From Anisakis pegreffii (lineage: Eukaryota; Nematoda; Chromadorea; Rhabditida; Anisakidae): 64,000 bases of DNA. The notes below the pieces were generated by a model. It worked only from the letters and a program-made list of their open reading frames with translations, was not told the DNA's origin and ran no database searches. Position numbers and translations under genes: made by a program. This document shows positions 43,331 through 56,900 of the stretch, in pieces. Position 1 is the first letter of the stretch; each line of letters begins with the position of its first letter. The stretch lies in assembly GCA_035041965.1 (NCBI GenBank), contig JAPYMA010000989.1, positions 22,441-86,440 of the forward strand, read 5' to 3'.

Positions 43331-43503
43331 TAGTGATGGCACCCGAACGGAATTTCAGTTTGGCCAGAGTCCGACCGCATTCATATTTGAAGATTCCGAA
43401 ATTAGGGATTCCACTGAATTTACATTCTGAGATTTCGACGTTCGGAATTGCAACCGAAATTTGTCGGATTTTTCTGACCAAACTCGGTTGAATACCATCA
43501 CTG
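43331..43503. mobile_element. MITE-like element, copy 1
   Basis: The element begins TAGTGATGGCACC and ends with CCATCACTG, giving inverted ends whose similarity continues inward (CAGTTTGGCC near the left end, GACCAAACT near the right). It has no coding capacity at 173 bp. It is collinear with the copy at 44790-44968: both share the left 38 bases at about 75% identity and an internal block around ACATT..TGGGATT..CGA. I cannot fix the superfamily; the target duplication is not clear. Confidence 0.6.
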
Positions 43504-44695
43504 GTGTGTATAGAGTTGTGGTGTTTTGCATGTGTCCGTTATTTGAAAGTCTGATTCGATATTGGGATAAAACTAATGCTATGTCAGATAGCACTTAAAT
43601 TCGATTGTTTCTTTCATTGTTTTATTATACGCGTTCGTTTTTTGTTTGTGTCGTTGTTGTTTACGTAGTTTGTGCGGTCATCTGATGTGTTAGGGGGCGA
43701 CATGATATAGTTGGTAAGGTTCGCATGCCCTGCAGTGGTGTGCACCTGTAAACTGTAAATTGTTTTTTAAATTTCAAAGCAAACCATTGTTTTCCAGCAA
43801 TTTTCATTTTCGATTTCACTTTCTCAAGGTTGTTTATCTTTCTTCAGGTGCGAAATTTCGACAAGGATGTGTCTGTGTTTAAACAGAAATTTTGACTGTT
43901 TTTGGCGGAAAAGTTACGTCGAATAAATTTTATCCTCGCGCTTAGCTTTACATTGAAATTAATTTTGATCGGTGAATCTTGTGGAGTTTAATGAGTTTAA
44001 TTAAATTAGGTTAATTCAAGAAGAGTTCAGTTTTATTGGCTCCGAATAGAGTTCTACTCCTCAACAGATCAAATTCCTTTGGTTTTACAAGGAAGCTATT
44101 AACATAGAAAGTTACATCTGTTCGAAGTAACAATCATCAAACACAAAAAGATGGTTGCCTTTATTAGGATATATTATAATAATTACAATTTCATTTTTTC
44201 GCCTAACTTCGTGTCCTTGATATCCTGCCAGTCAACACAGAATATCACGAGTACATAAGGAGTATCGTGTTCAATTGATCTGTTTTTAGTACAGATAATT
44301 TTTATCCCGTGGAATCGAAGCAAGAGAGCAAATTTTCAAACCCACAATCAGTACGGGGATAGATGAAAATATCGCATTGAAACCAATGATATGCCCAGGT
44401 CTTGTCATTAACTCCATACATTTTTTTCATCTCAGTAAACACAATTAATACTGAAAAAAATTACTTGTATCATTCTGACGAGCTTTTTCTAGATCAAAAA
44501 TATCTTTGCATGAAACACATTAAACAATAATTTTATATATGTGAAAATTGTGCTGTTTCATCGTTAACTTATGCACCTTCCTTACATCTGAGAAACAAGT
44601 TTAACCGATAAACCCTAAAAGTCATGTGGTTACTGTTAAAATCTGAATGTACCGATGGACTGAACGCAGCACTCCTATTGCATAATAAAGGATAA

Positions 44696-44748
44696 GGATT
44701 TACCGGGGATTTACCGTATTTACCGTATTCACAAGGATTTACCGTATC
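44696..44748. repeat. GGATTTACCGTAT short tandem repeat
   Basis: Four imperfect copies of (G)GATTTACCG(TAT) lie close together just upstream of the second MITE-like copy. Confidence 0.75.
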
Positions 44749-44789
44749 TGAAGGTATTGAAAATTATATGTTGTTGGCCAGAACAGAGG

Positions 44790-44968
44790 TAGTGATGGCA
44801 TTCGAATGAAATTTCAGTTCGGTCAACTTCCGAATCAACTTCTCAACATTCCGAAATTCGATATATCGACCAACTTTGAAATTCCTCAATCGGAAGGCAA
44901 TCGAATTCACATTTTGGGATTCCGAAATTAGTTATTCTTACCGAACTTCGATCGGCCAAACATCACTA
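44790..44968. mobile_element. MITE-like element, copy 2
   Basis: Begins TAGTGATGGCATTCG and ends ATCACTA, with exact 8-base termini (TAGTGATG / CATCACTA), 179 bp, no open frame. Shares order and sequence with the copy 1.3 kb to the left, including ATTTCAGTT near the left end and the ATTCCGAAATTAG word. Both copies appear old and non-autonomous. Confidence 0.6.
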
Positions 44969-45969
44969 GACAGAGCGTACCGATAGCTTGAATATGACAC
45001 GTTTACTTAATGATGTACTGCTGGTTAAGAGCGAATCAACGTATAGAAGTAGGTGTAATTCGATGGTGCTTTTTTTCATAAATGCTTCTGTTTTATGGAT
45101 ATATCCCTGTACAATTCATAGACCGAGCAAGTTTTTAGTCACGGCGATTTTCGTTGGTGAATACGATGATTTTTGATGCTTCAAGCATCGTAAACTATCT
45201 GCCAACTTGAAATGCACACGATATGTTGCAGAATTATTCCATCTAATGAAGCAAACAATTTCACATTGAACGGCCCCATATGCAGTTCGTTTTCATGCCT
45301 CCTTTTTGACTGTCTGATGATCAAGAAATCGACCACTGTCATTGCTTCTCGCATTTCACTCGACTGTTTTTGCTACAATGCAGAGTGCAGAGCGCAAACG
45401 CACACGCGCTTTGAGTGGCACAATGTTGACGTACCTTCTCAATTAAGGTGTTGTTATTGTTATCGAGATGAACAAAGAAAGGACAGATTTGGTTGTTTTC
45501 AGTGCCAAGGTAAGCGTACCTCTGCCTGTCTAACCGCGTTTCGGCCATCAAATTCAAAACATCTTGGAGAGTATTCCGAAAAAAAGATCGTGAAGCTACG
45601 CTGGATAACGCTCTGCTTGTTTGTTCTGTATTTCCTGATTACTTAAGGTGCATGATTGAATGTGATTAGGTGTGTTCTTTGGTGTATAACGAGCGCGCAA
45701 ATACCAACACTCTGCTCCGTACATATGTCTTTTCAGATAACCATTCTTTGTTAATTATTCTTTTCCATCAATAAGGTAATTGATGCAGTTTGCTATATGT
45801 TATGCCATTTTTCTTGCCACGAACTTACGAAGATTACGGAACTGATCGTGAGTAAATTTGTTGGCATGAAGCGAGAACCAAATTTTGAGATCACATCTTA
45901 CTGTGGGTCAAGTCTCTGGGTCAAACGTCTTATTGTAGATGTTGTATTATTGTAATTATTGTAGATGTT

Positions 45970-46009
45970 GTGAATTCCTTACAATATTGTCTTATTGTAA
46001 GGAATTCAC
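45970..46009. repeat. perfect 17-bp inverted repeat
   Basis: Arms at 45970-45986 and 45993-46009 are exact reverse complements with a 6-base loop. Immediately to the left a 15-base word (TATTGTAGATGTTGT) occurs twice, at 45931 and 45957. Confidence 0.85.
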
Positions 46010-46735
46010 GTTGTTTTAATATGTCACTTTCAAGCGTGATGATAGCTGGGTTCCTGTATCGCCTCTCAAAAGTTGCGCGCGTCAAATTTGATTTCAACTT
46101 TCAGCACAAGGTCAGCCATGCGTCGATTGACCGACACGTTTGGCTTTTGTTAATTACCTTTCATAACATCCTGTATCTCGTTTTCATTTGAAACAGGGAA
46201 TGTTGCTTCGTTTCAGACCGATGGTTCTCACGCTGTTGCCCTCTGTGCCCCTCCCCCATTGATCATTTAATCATAAGACACCTCCATTCCCTCCACCTTC
46301 CCAAAAATCTACGTGATCGCACTTCTCGCCTCCCCGATAATCTAGTTCTTCATAGCGACTGATCAGAAAAAAAATCAGGAAATTGATCTGATGATCAAAT
46401 AGTTTGTTGTTAAAAATTTATCGATGGGACGAATGCCCTTCGATCAAGGAATCATTCCGAAAACGTTATTGCACAGCTATCGAGCCTTTCAAAGAAAATC
46501 TTATGTTTAAAGCTGTTTAATAAAAATCAATCAGAAATGATTAGCCAACATTCTCAGTTCCCATTAACATAATCAAATTCCTTCTCAGCGGAATTTCCAT
46601 CCTCTGATCTGAATACATTCGATCGTTCAGATCTGCAGAAGATTTATATAATGTCGTATTCGTCTCTCACAATGTTTCTCACACTTGAAAGCCACATTAT
46701 CCCCTTCGATGGTCCAGTAGGCCGTCAGTACACCT

Positions 46736-46747
46736 CCCCCCCCCCCC
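46736..46747. repeat. C12 homopolymer
   Basis: A run of twelve C inside a pyrimidine-rich patch, rare in this AT-rich window. Length in the assembly may be unreliable. Confidence 0.8.
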
Positions 46748-47804
46748 TTCTCACCACAATATTTTACTGTTCTCACGTGTAAGGTCAGGAGCGGTCGAAA
46801 ACCGATTCCGAAATTCCTCGATGGCATGACATGAATTAATGTTCTGGAATGAAACAAGTATTTTTAGAATTTTATTTATTGAATACAGAAAGAATGTGAA
46901 CGTCAGCAATTAACAACGGGAAGCAATGAAGAAATAGTTAGGAATGAAAAAATTGAAATTTATCTGCAAGTTTATTTATAACCCCAATTACCTACTGAAA
47001 CCCCCAAATTACTTCCCAGGGGGTAATTCACGTCCGTGAGAAAAACTGGTCTGTCATAAATTACTATAATTACGATAGCTTAATCGAATATCACTGTACT
47101 GGCTTGCCCATTTGCTGTGTGAATTGTTTTCAATCAGACCGACTCAGCAGAAAATTAGAAATGGTAAGGATTCCGAACAATGGAAGAGATATTTTGTGAT
47201 AGCTCGAAACATTTTCTTTTGTTTATGCTGATTTTTTTTCGTTCCCTATCAGTGATTTTATTCTGATTCCACTGCTTCATAAGAATCAAGTGGAGTTGTC
47301 AAAAGTGTGTGAATTGAATCAATTTTGTACAATCAAGTATGTACAGTCTAGATGGATTTATGAAGGTTTTTATGCTGAATGGAAAGAAAACCAAGCCATT
47401 AAAAAGGCAAAACCATTCCAGTTTTTAACTCTAATTTTCATCAATTGAATATAAACCAATATCGAGCAATTAGCTTGTGCGTATTGATTGAGGCCGTTCG
47501 CCGTAATTTTTTGCATCTGTTTTCGAACAAGTTATGATATTACGCCTCTATGTGAAATTGGTGGTGAAAGATTCGCGTCTTGCTAACGGTCATTTTTGTT
47601 TTTCGTAGGCATATTCAGAGAATAAATTCATTGCACATAGATTATTCACTCAACGTGTTATTAGGATTCGTAAATCGTGTCGTTGAAGATGATCTGATCG
47701 TTGTCATTTAAGATGTCCATGATAATCTAATGTTATTTTTACAGGCTGTATACGGTGGGCGTGTACGGTCGAGGTGTGTGAACGATTGGCAAGAATTCAG
47801 TTTC

Positions 47805-47929
47805 AGGCCGTTTGGCTGACCCTCGTCAAGCACCATCCATTCAGAAACGACGAGCTCAGCTGAGTGGACAAATTTTGGTTGCGGTCTCTCACGAACCCCA
47901 ACAACTTCCTACCTTTTTATGATCTCTGA
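47805..47929 (+). promoter_or_regulatory. ccr-4 5' leader with splice acceptor
   Basis: AATTCAGTTTCAG ends at 47806, an excellent nematode acceptor (TTTCAG), 123 bases before the ATG at 47930. It may take a spliced leader or join a 5' UTR exon further upstream. The segment is GC-richer than its surroundings and has no intervening in-frame coding match. Confidence 0.45.
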
Positions 47930-50900
47930 ATGGCTGCCAATGGTCCCAGTAAGTTATTTCGAAGCAGATTCATTATTCTTCATTCTCGATAACTGTTTTT
48001 AAGAGTTTGGCGCAGAGAATTTGATCTAAACTATATGGGAAGACTGTTGCCTTCGGAAGCGTAGAAATGCTGTTTATTTCTAGTTTCTGGGCGAATGAAT
48101 GCCATACTACGAAAATTTTAGCATCTCCTGGTCAGTTATCATTTCTCTGCAAGTGGAACTTGTAGTGTAGGAATTTTGCAATGTGTCCCATTAGAATAGA
48201 TCTTTTTTTTTTGGTAATGAGAATTCGCTTTCGTAGTGAAGTATGCATATTCCCGATCAGAAAGAGATATGGCCAATGAATAAATTCCTGTTTGGTTGAA
48301 AGTTGCATATGATATGAGTATATAATCAAATAGCGTGGTGTTCAATGGATAATATAAAACGAATTTTTTACAGCAAATGGACGTTTATCAGCACCTGCAA
48401 ACACAAGTTGTGATATGCTTTGTGGGAGTATATCTAATGATGATTCACCACCCGACTACAAACCGGGCGGTTCGGCCGGACTACCGGTCACAAAAGCGGA
48501 GAATGCAGATGGAAAAAAGCAGTTATTGAATGGAATGCACCGTATACATCGAATAATGACTGAAGAGGAAATCGCTCAAGGCAAACAACCTCGATGGACT
48601 GAACTCGAAGTGCATGGTAGTATTCATCAGAATTATGTTTTATACTTTTATTATTTGCTTTATTCAAACGCGAGGGTATTTCTTAAGCTGAGTTCAAAAA
48701 TTTTATATTCACTGGAGCGTAACTCGTTCTATGCTGATCATGTCGAAAAACTCTTTCTGTAAGAAGAATAAAATAAAATCATGCTTGAACTTTTGCAAGC
48801 AAACATTTCTTTTTCCTTTAGGTCGAGTGAAAAACGTTAGTCCAGGCCTTTGGCAGATGACTTCTTTAACAGCGTTGTTTTTGAACGGCAATGCGTTAAC
48901 AAGGTTCGTTGTTCGAACTTGCTAATTCAACTTATTGTTCGGATAATTCGTCTCATTTTCTTGTGCACACTTTCATCCTTTCGTTGTCGACTTTCTCATC
49001 GAGGAGTTGACAAAGACTGAACTTTTTCAGGAGTTTTAGATAGCTCAGTTTGGATAGTAATATTAAATCACACATGATGATCACGGTTTCACAGTGCGGC
49101 TTTCAGTCAAAAAAGTTTCTTTTTCAGTGTTAAAAGATTTCGAAATAATTTCTTTGTTGGTTAGTCAGAATTTTTTGCTGAGCCGAACATTCGTATCGAT
49201 GAACGATAGCATTTTAAAAGTACAGCATAAAATAGAGTTATCGAAAACTGCATAAGAAAGTGAAGTTCCTGTTGATAAGGGTTAGGATGGGTAGGAAGCA
49301 ATGAAAATCGATTGAGTGAAAGGGTTAGTGATTTCGTGTTAAATGATCACTTCAATAATTCAACTCAGCTGAATATTTTGTTCTTTTAGAATTCCTAGCG
49401 AAATCTCGCAGCTGGTAAATTTGACAGTATTAGATTTATCATTCAATAAGTTGCGGAGTTTACCTGCCGAATTGGGCGACATGATCTCTTTATGCCATCT
49501 CTACCTCAATAGTAATCTGCTTAGGGTTCTTCCCTATGAACTTGGAAAGCTATTCCGACTGCAAACATTAGGTAAATACTTTATCAATTCTTGATCTATT
49601 ACATAATTTAATTTGACATTATGTGTGTATTATTTGTTCTAATGACAACATATAATGTGCCAGTAATTTCGATTAAAATGCAAAAATTATGTGAATATAG
49701 ATCAAATTAGATTCTTCTCTGGTTGGCAATTTTCGTTTTAAAAGCTTTCATATAATTGACGTCAATTTGTTTAACATTCAAGTGCATAATTTGGTGTTTT
49801 CCAAAGCTCATCTCATTGAACTTTTCCTACATTCGACTTTTATTTAAATACAGGATTGCAAGGTAATCCCTTATCGCCAGAGCTAAGTAAACTATATGGC
49901 GAACCGAACGGCCAGCAGAAAGTGTTGCACTTTCTTCTTGATCATCTTGCCAGTAAGTTATTATTATTTATTTGTTCGGTTTACTTCTGTTGGTTTCGTT
50001 ATTGTTTTACAATATTGTTCTTACAATGGTTTTGTCAAGCTTACGCTTTACTCATGTTTTTGCATCTTTGATGTAGAGAGCTGACACATGCACATTGAAT
50101 CTCTAACTTTGAATGATTTTCTCAATGTTTTTGTTCCTCAAATGATGCAATATCTTCTATCCCACCCCACGAAGCCATGTTAACATGTGGCAACAGGCTT
50201 GAGATCGTCCTTTTAACTCAAAAATATTAATACCACATATTCAAAGCATACTGAATCACAGGTTCGCGTAATTGAGAAGTAATAGTTTTGTTCCTTTTTA
50301 AAATAGGTATATCTTTGTTCATTTGTAAAATAGACTGTTCTTAGATTTATCTTTCTTTTTTTGTGCATGGAACATTTTGATTTTGCCCTCTGCATCACTT
50401 CTCCCCAGTTCCGTATTTCACAGTTTCGCTTTCGTTCTACCACATTGAACACTACCATATATTGGCTGCATGCTATACACCAGCGATTACATACGTCATA
50501 TTTTTTAATTTTCCAATGCGATTTTTTTAAAACTTCTGTGCGATGTACTGGACCACCCATGCTGGCTTTTTTGACTATCTTAAAAAGGGAGGGATTTCTC
50601 TTAAATGGGCGTTTATCTTCCTGGGAAGCATCCTAGAGATATGTTGTATTTTAAGCCCATTCGTTCGCATGTAGGATGTGTTGAAGCAACAAAAAATGGA
50701 TCCTTACTCTGCAAGATATGCATTAAGTGCTTTTCACTTTCCGAATTCCATCTCTCTCGAATTAAAAGTTTGAATTCTTGTTTTTGTGCGTAGAATGTTC
50801 AGAATTCGTGTAGTTGGTAGTTGTTTCCTCGTGATTGCATGATCCTTTTTAGTTACCTTGTATTTCTTTAAATGATTTTTCAATGTATTACTGTATGAAA

Positions 50901-53900
50901 ATGTCATACATGTTCTATAATTAAAACGGAATGGTATCAAAGATAGTCGTACGAAACTGCAGCTTATGAAGCGTACCGATAGACAAATATGGTTTAGTTA
51001 TTAAGTAGAATCGAAGAAATCAGTTGTTTTTTCATTAGTACGTGGATAGAAGTGGGATTAAATAGCCTGCTTTTCAAAATAAATTTAGTAACTTCTCTGT
51101 GTAATTAATTTCTGATTTTTCTTGTGTATGATATGAGTTTGTTTTTTTTCGTGTTGAACACGCACTTAGTCCTTATGCAGAAATTTTCACTCTTCTCTGA
51201 TCATTGATCATTTTCGCAACTTTGAAGTCCCAACGCTTTTATGTAATGTTGCTATGTATGCGGCATTGTTCGAATCGCTGCGACATTAGAAATTCTCAAG
51301 AGTTTTTCGTGCCCGAAATTATTATGTTATAAATTATCGGTCTTGTCTATTATAAAGTGACGAATAATTATTCGAGAAAATCTTTGCTTCATCTTTTTTT
51401 TCATTGGCAGACACGAAAAAGCACTATGAGTTAGGATTAATCAGTGAAAATGATAAGATTGAAAATTTTAATGCAGAGACAGTTTTTAACCTGTGATATT
51501 TCATGATGCTGTAATCATTCGCTCTCTCAGGCAGCTAGATAGTTTTTGTCACGAATGTGGGAAATCAACTCACTCATATCAAATTTTCGAAGCAATTTTA
51601 GGCGGTGACTCTGAATGAATTACTCAGAAAATCATTTCCATTCGTTAACATTCCAAATTATTAACAAAGAGTTTATCATTGTTAGCTAGATAAAAATATT
51701 CTGTGCATTGCTATCATGCGATGTGATGAATGGTCGAGAATCATAAAAATAAAAACGAAACGAATGACGACTGATGGTCATTGCGTTGTTAGTTGGCGGA
51801 ATTATGGACATTGCCGATGAAGATGCATTCTTGTCTCTCGCCTGCGGGCGTTTGTGCTGTGCAGTTTTTTTTTTGAGCGCTTCACATAGCCATTACGTTG
51901 TACCTGCCGTTATTTGGTTTTTATGATAACCGTCTCATGAAAATCTATGGGATTATGAGGGTCGAAATTCGATGGGATAAAAGAGAGCGGATGCATACTG
52001 ATGATGAACAGCCGCGATTGTTTGAGTGCCGGCTAGTACACTTGTTTTTGACAGTTGCGAATGTGCAGGAAACGAGTTTGGATTGAATGAAGTAAAGCAA
52101 ACGATGGACGGATAGTACAAGTTGGAGGAAAGGAGCAGCATAGAAGCGTGAAAGCGTGCAACCTGTTCTTACGATGTGCCCCGAGGCAGTTGATGACAAA
52201 GATGGCGATTATCACAATGCCAATCGCGCATCCGCACCCAACCGACTGCTCGTTAACCCTGACCGAATTGTCGTCTTTGCAACGAATCGTGATCTGCATC
52301 TGCATCACCAACCAATCACATCAAATCTCGACTGCACACACCCAGACAGATATCACTGCTCCATGATCCGTGTTACATTGCTGCCTGCCTGCCTGCCTTC
52401 CAGTCGTCTATTCATTGCCATTGTTGGTGACCATGAAAAAATTTCATCAAAGGGGGCGGTTTTGCGTTGCGTCCAGGTGTGCCTACGGCGTGCGTTCTCA
52501 CTCAGTTTGCTCTTAACCCATCTATGCATTCGAGCCGCTCATTCAGTTACGCGGCTCTTACTCTCTGTCAGCTCTATTGCGTCATTGTGCCGTCGATATT
52601 GTGTGGTCGCCTCGGAGATAGCCATCTACTGTGAGGCTGAAACTTGTTGGGAATCAATTTTGATATAATGATGAAGATCGGATCTTCAATCTTCATCTGA
52701 GCAAAACAGCTATTGATCATTATAGTTACTTATTTTTACAACTGCTCAGTAGTGGAAAGCCTTTCGAAGTGTGTTAGCTGACATCAGTTGGCTTTTCGGA
52801 GAGCTCAGAATTGTTTGCTGGTATCAACTGCTGAGGGGAAGGAAAACTTGTTGAAGATTTTCCAGTCAAAACGTTCATTTATCTACTGTATGCACAAATC
52901 AAATGTCGTTTTAAGTGGCGCGATTTGGGAGCGCCGCTATGGTACTGTCTATGAACAGTACGTTGAAGAAAATTGGCAGTGCTGTTGGGAAGTCATCGGC
53001 GGTAGCGGCCAGTGGGGATGAGCTGAAAGAGTGCAATAATCTAGAGCAGCGTACAGCAGTCGGTAAGCGTTTCGCACGTCGAGCCAAGCGTTGGGCCGAG
53101 CTGCAGCAACGTCGTCAAAGTTCGCGTCAAGCTCATTCTAACGTTTATTCACCCGGTTTCACTCCAGTTTCAGTCTCTTCGGACTCCTTCTCGACTACTT
53201 CTTCGCCTGCATTCAATCGGCGGCAAGCATCATCCATCTCATCGAATGGTGACAATGTTCCTGGGCAATATATTCGTAACGCCAACACCACTTATGACCA
53301 AACACGTTACTATAACATCAGTTCTTGTGCCAAATTAATTGAAAACAATTCGAATAATGAACTCATCAATGTTGAATTGGCCGCAATGGGTGTTGGTATG
53401 ATTCCATTCCTAGATACTACTGCTGAATTGAACAATCTTCAAGAGCATATTTGCTGTGAACGACGTGATGTGAGTTCGTCAGATGACACGACGGATATAA
53501 TTGCGTTCAGTGCTTTATCAAGAAAAGCAAGTCAATCTGAACTGTTGGATCAACTCTCGAAACAAGAGACGCGTTTCTGCACGTTCAGTAGTAAAGTATC
53601 GGAGAATGGCGCATCAAGTCAACAATATTTCATTATGAATGCAGGCTCAAAACAAGAGGCATTTGTGTCAGTTTATCAGTTACCCGCTGAACTTCACGTT
53701 TATCCCAATGCAGGTGCTTCTACAAAGCATACAGCCATAGTGCGTCTCGACACGTCATCCAGTTTGTCCTCTACCTCGTCGTGTAGGTCATGCTCTTCGA
53801 GAGCCAGGGATGAATGCTCGTCGTCATCATCTGATGAGGATGCATTTTCTTGGCTAGCTTCTGATTTAGCGAATGTATCGATTCAGTGTGGTGATTGTAG

Positions 53901-56900
53901 TTCGGGCAGATCCATTGGTGCTGATTTGGGCAACAGTCGTTCAAATGAAATCATTAAGTCATCATTGGGTGATGCCTCGTCTCTTGTATCTTTGAAAACT
54001 GCAATGACAGATTTGAATTACGTTGATGAAGGTTGGTTTTATTCCTCTATTTCCTCCATGTGAATCTCAATTGCTCAGTTTTTTGATGTTTCATGCGTTT
54101 GTTTTGCTGTTTTCATATTACGTTGGTGCAGATTTCGGCGCTAAATTCAGTTTTATTGAACGAACGAAGATAGATGGCGGTTGTTCTCTCAATTCAGATA
54201 ATTAAGTTGTGTACTGATGAAACATAGAAAAAAAGCTTCATATACATCCACCACTGCAAAGTGCATTTCCGCAGTGATTTGCTAGCTCTCATTTAATAAT
54301 TTCTACAATTGTACCACATTCAATAGTCGCAATTGCTTATACAGTGGTTATCAAAATTAAAAATGATGCATTTAAATCATATCTGTTGATTTTAAGTTCA
54401 GTAGACTGGACTGCAAAGGTATTAAAATAGCTTTTCAATTTTGACATTACGATCTTCATTTCAGTTTTTCTTCCTATTTCGTAGAATCAAGGAAAAGGAA
54501 GACAAATTTTAACATTTACGGTTGAGCAATATCTTATGTACAATTCGAATGTCTCTTGCTGTTTTTTTTTTCTTCTGAATGTTTCCAGTGATCAGTTTGT
54601 GTTTTTGAATTTAGATTGTGGTATCTTCCTCATTACTCTGTTTCGTTTGAAATCTTCATGTTTTCATACTGTTCATTCCACACAGACCATGTTTCATCTG
54701 AAAAATTTGCTTATATTTATGTATGTGTGAAAGTGTATTCATTCATTTTCGAGCGAGCACATGTATTGTAAAAAAGAAATGAAAGCATCAAAATCAGTAC
54801 TAATGAGCATATCGCCTATTGAAATGCTATAGTAGATGATGTTGTGAGACAGTCAGGCAATGGATATTTTTGTTATGGTTCAGCAGCGTTCCAGAAATAG
54901 AGCAAATCAATCATGCCGTGCGTTGAGGCTTTGCGGGAATCATCCGGATGCAGACTAGCTGAATCCGCTTGATTCAAGCTCAGACATGGGCTCAGGCTTA
55001 TGCTGAGGTTTGTGCTTGAGCTTAGGCTCAAGTTGAAGATGGGCTAAATTGTCCCAAGGGATTTCTACGGTTTTATGCCGTTGTCCAGTTAAATCATGCT
55101 CGATGTTGTTTATTTTTAAAATAAGAGCATTTTTACCAGATTAATAAGAAGTTTTGTAACAATGCTATTGAAAGTAATGCATTTGTTGCTGTAGTAGCCT
55201 TTCGGTTCACTGAAATAGTTTATAAAGCATTTTGTGCATTCACCGAATTTCGTGCCTCGTATGGAGGATTTGTGTAAAATGCATCATGTCTAGCATGATT
55301 TATGTGAGTTTAGTTCGCATTCAGTCATCAGTTATCGTAATGGCAGTGTGCACTCTGATTTCTTTGTAATGAGTAATGATATTATTGTTGTTTGTCATGA
55401 GAGATTTGTTTTTGTTTTGTTTTTTCAAACTCCATTCTAAGTAATCTTTCGAAGTAATGAAAAACTAAGGTTATCTGAATGCATTCGAATTTAATTTCCA
55501 CTTTGTTCAATAATTAACCACTCTCAGTAATCTGATCAGTGGATTCGAAAATTTTCTACGGTTTAACATAACCAATGCTGAATCTGTCACATTCCGGAAG
55601 CTTTTTTTTCAACACAATTCGACTATTTGCAAATCGGTAGTTCTAATTGAACCTTTTTTAGTTCGTATTTATTCATCAAAATTTCCAATGTAAAGTTGAG
55701 GAATCTGTAAAGTATTGTGTCACTGCGCATCTAATATTGAGAATTCATTTAAAAGATTAATTGTTTCGTCGGTTGCGATGTTTATCATATTCTGTTATCT
55801 ACATTTTGTCCACATGACCAGGACATACCGTTCATTATCTTCTAATGTTTTTAAATTCCATGCTGTTGACTTCAGAAGATATGAAGCCGTCACTGTGAGG
55901 TTTATGTTTGTTTTAAATACTTTTTGTATTGCCATGCGTTAACAGAATCGTGAAAGATGGCGGTGGTTCCCATCCACGTGAGTGGAAATTCTGTGAAACA
56001 GGGCCTCGACTTTGGATTCCGCAGGGGAGAGTAGAAGGATCCTAATCTTGGTTAATACCGACGTATTATCTTCATAAACCTGCGTTACCATTTTCAAAAA
56101 GAGGCACTTTTCTTGTTTGCACGGTGAAAGCGTTCTTTAAATTGATGCGCTGAAATAAATCCCATGGAACGCTTCATTGAATAACTGTTCCGCGTGATCG
56201 CCCATTATATTAAAAAATTTCCAGCTATCTCACACTAAAGAAAGTGTTACCAACCTGATGCGTACAATGAGCATATTAATATTTATAGTTCTCTTCTCTA
56301 ATAGCTGAAACGAATGTTTAATCGTCATGTGCTGCCTGGCTTTATGTTACCCATTTCGAACTTTTACTAGCCGAAATAATATCCAAGTTGAAATTTCATT
56401 AGACTCATAGTTTTTCGCTTCGTTCATTTTTCGATGAAGATCACAGACAGAAGAACATTCTGAGCGAGCTCACTCTGTAATACTACGCACACATTCATAT
56501 TTCACACGGTGGGCATGTATGTAAATGATGCTGCAGTTATTTGGATTTCGCTAGATCCTGATCGTGGCACGAGTAAGCTGCACAAGAAAAGGTTCTTTCT
56601 CAAAGAGTTGGGCAGAATGTTAATATGGTTTTGATACGTCAGCGCATTGGTGCTCAGCCGTCTCAAATAGTGTCAGTAGAAGGTGTTGGCATTTTGTTGA
56701 CTGAAGGACATGTAGAAGATGACATAGTTAATCTTTGTTCCCATAGAACACCTCACTACTGCTATTTACCTAAAAAAGATAGCAAATTATGATTGCATTG
56801 ATGTGTGGGTTATTCTTTGAGTAAAATATAAGGATAAGAACTAAGGAGTTTTCAGTTTTTGTGTGTTCACACCAGATTAAATCGACTCTCAGTGAAACTG

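Larger units (their letters stand above)
41552..47804. other. intergenic region between sec-24.2 and ccr-4
   Basis: The two genes are head to head here, so both promoters should lie inside. I recognise no protein-coding exon. The region holds an AATAAA-bearing 15-bp hairpin, two related MITE-like elements, a GGATTTACCG tandem, a perfect 17-bp hairpin and a C12 run. A 144-codon Cys-rich open frame (45212-45646, +) contains a fair donor (CCAAG then GTAAGC) near 45508 and may belong to a 5' exon, but nothing confirms it. Confidence 0.5.
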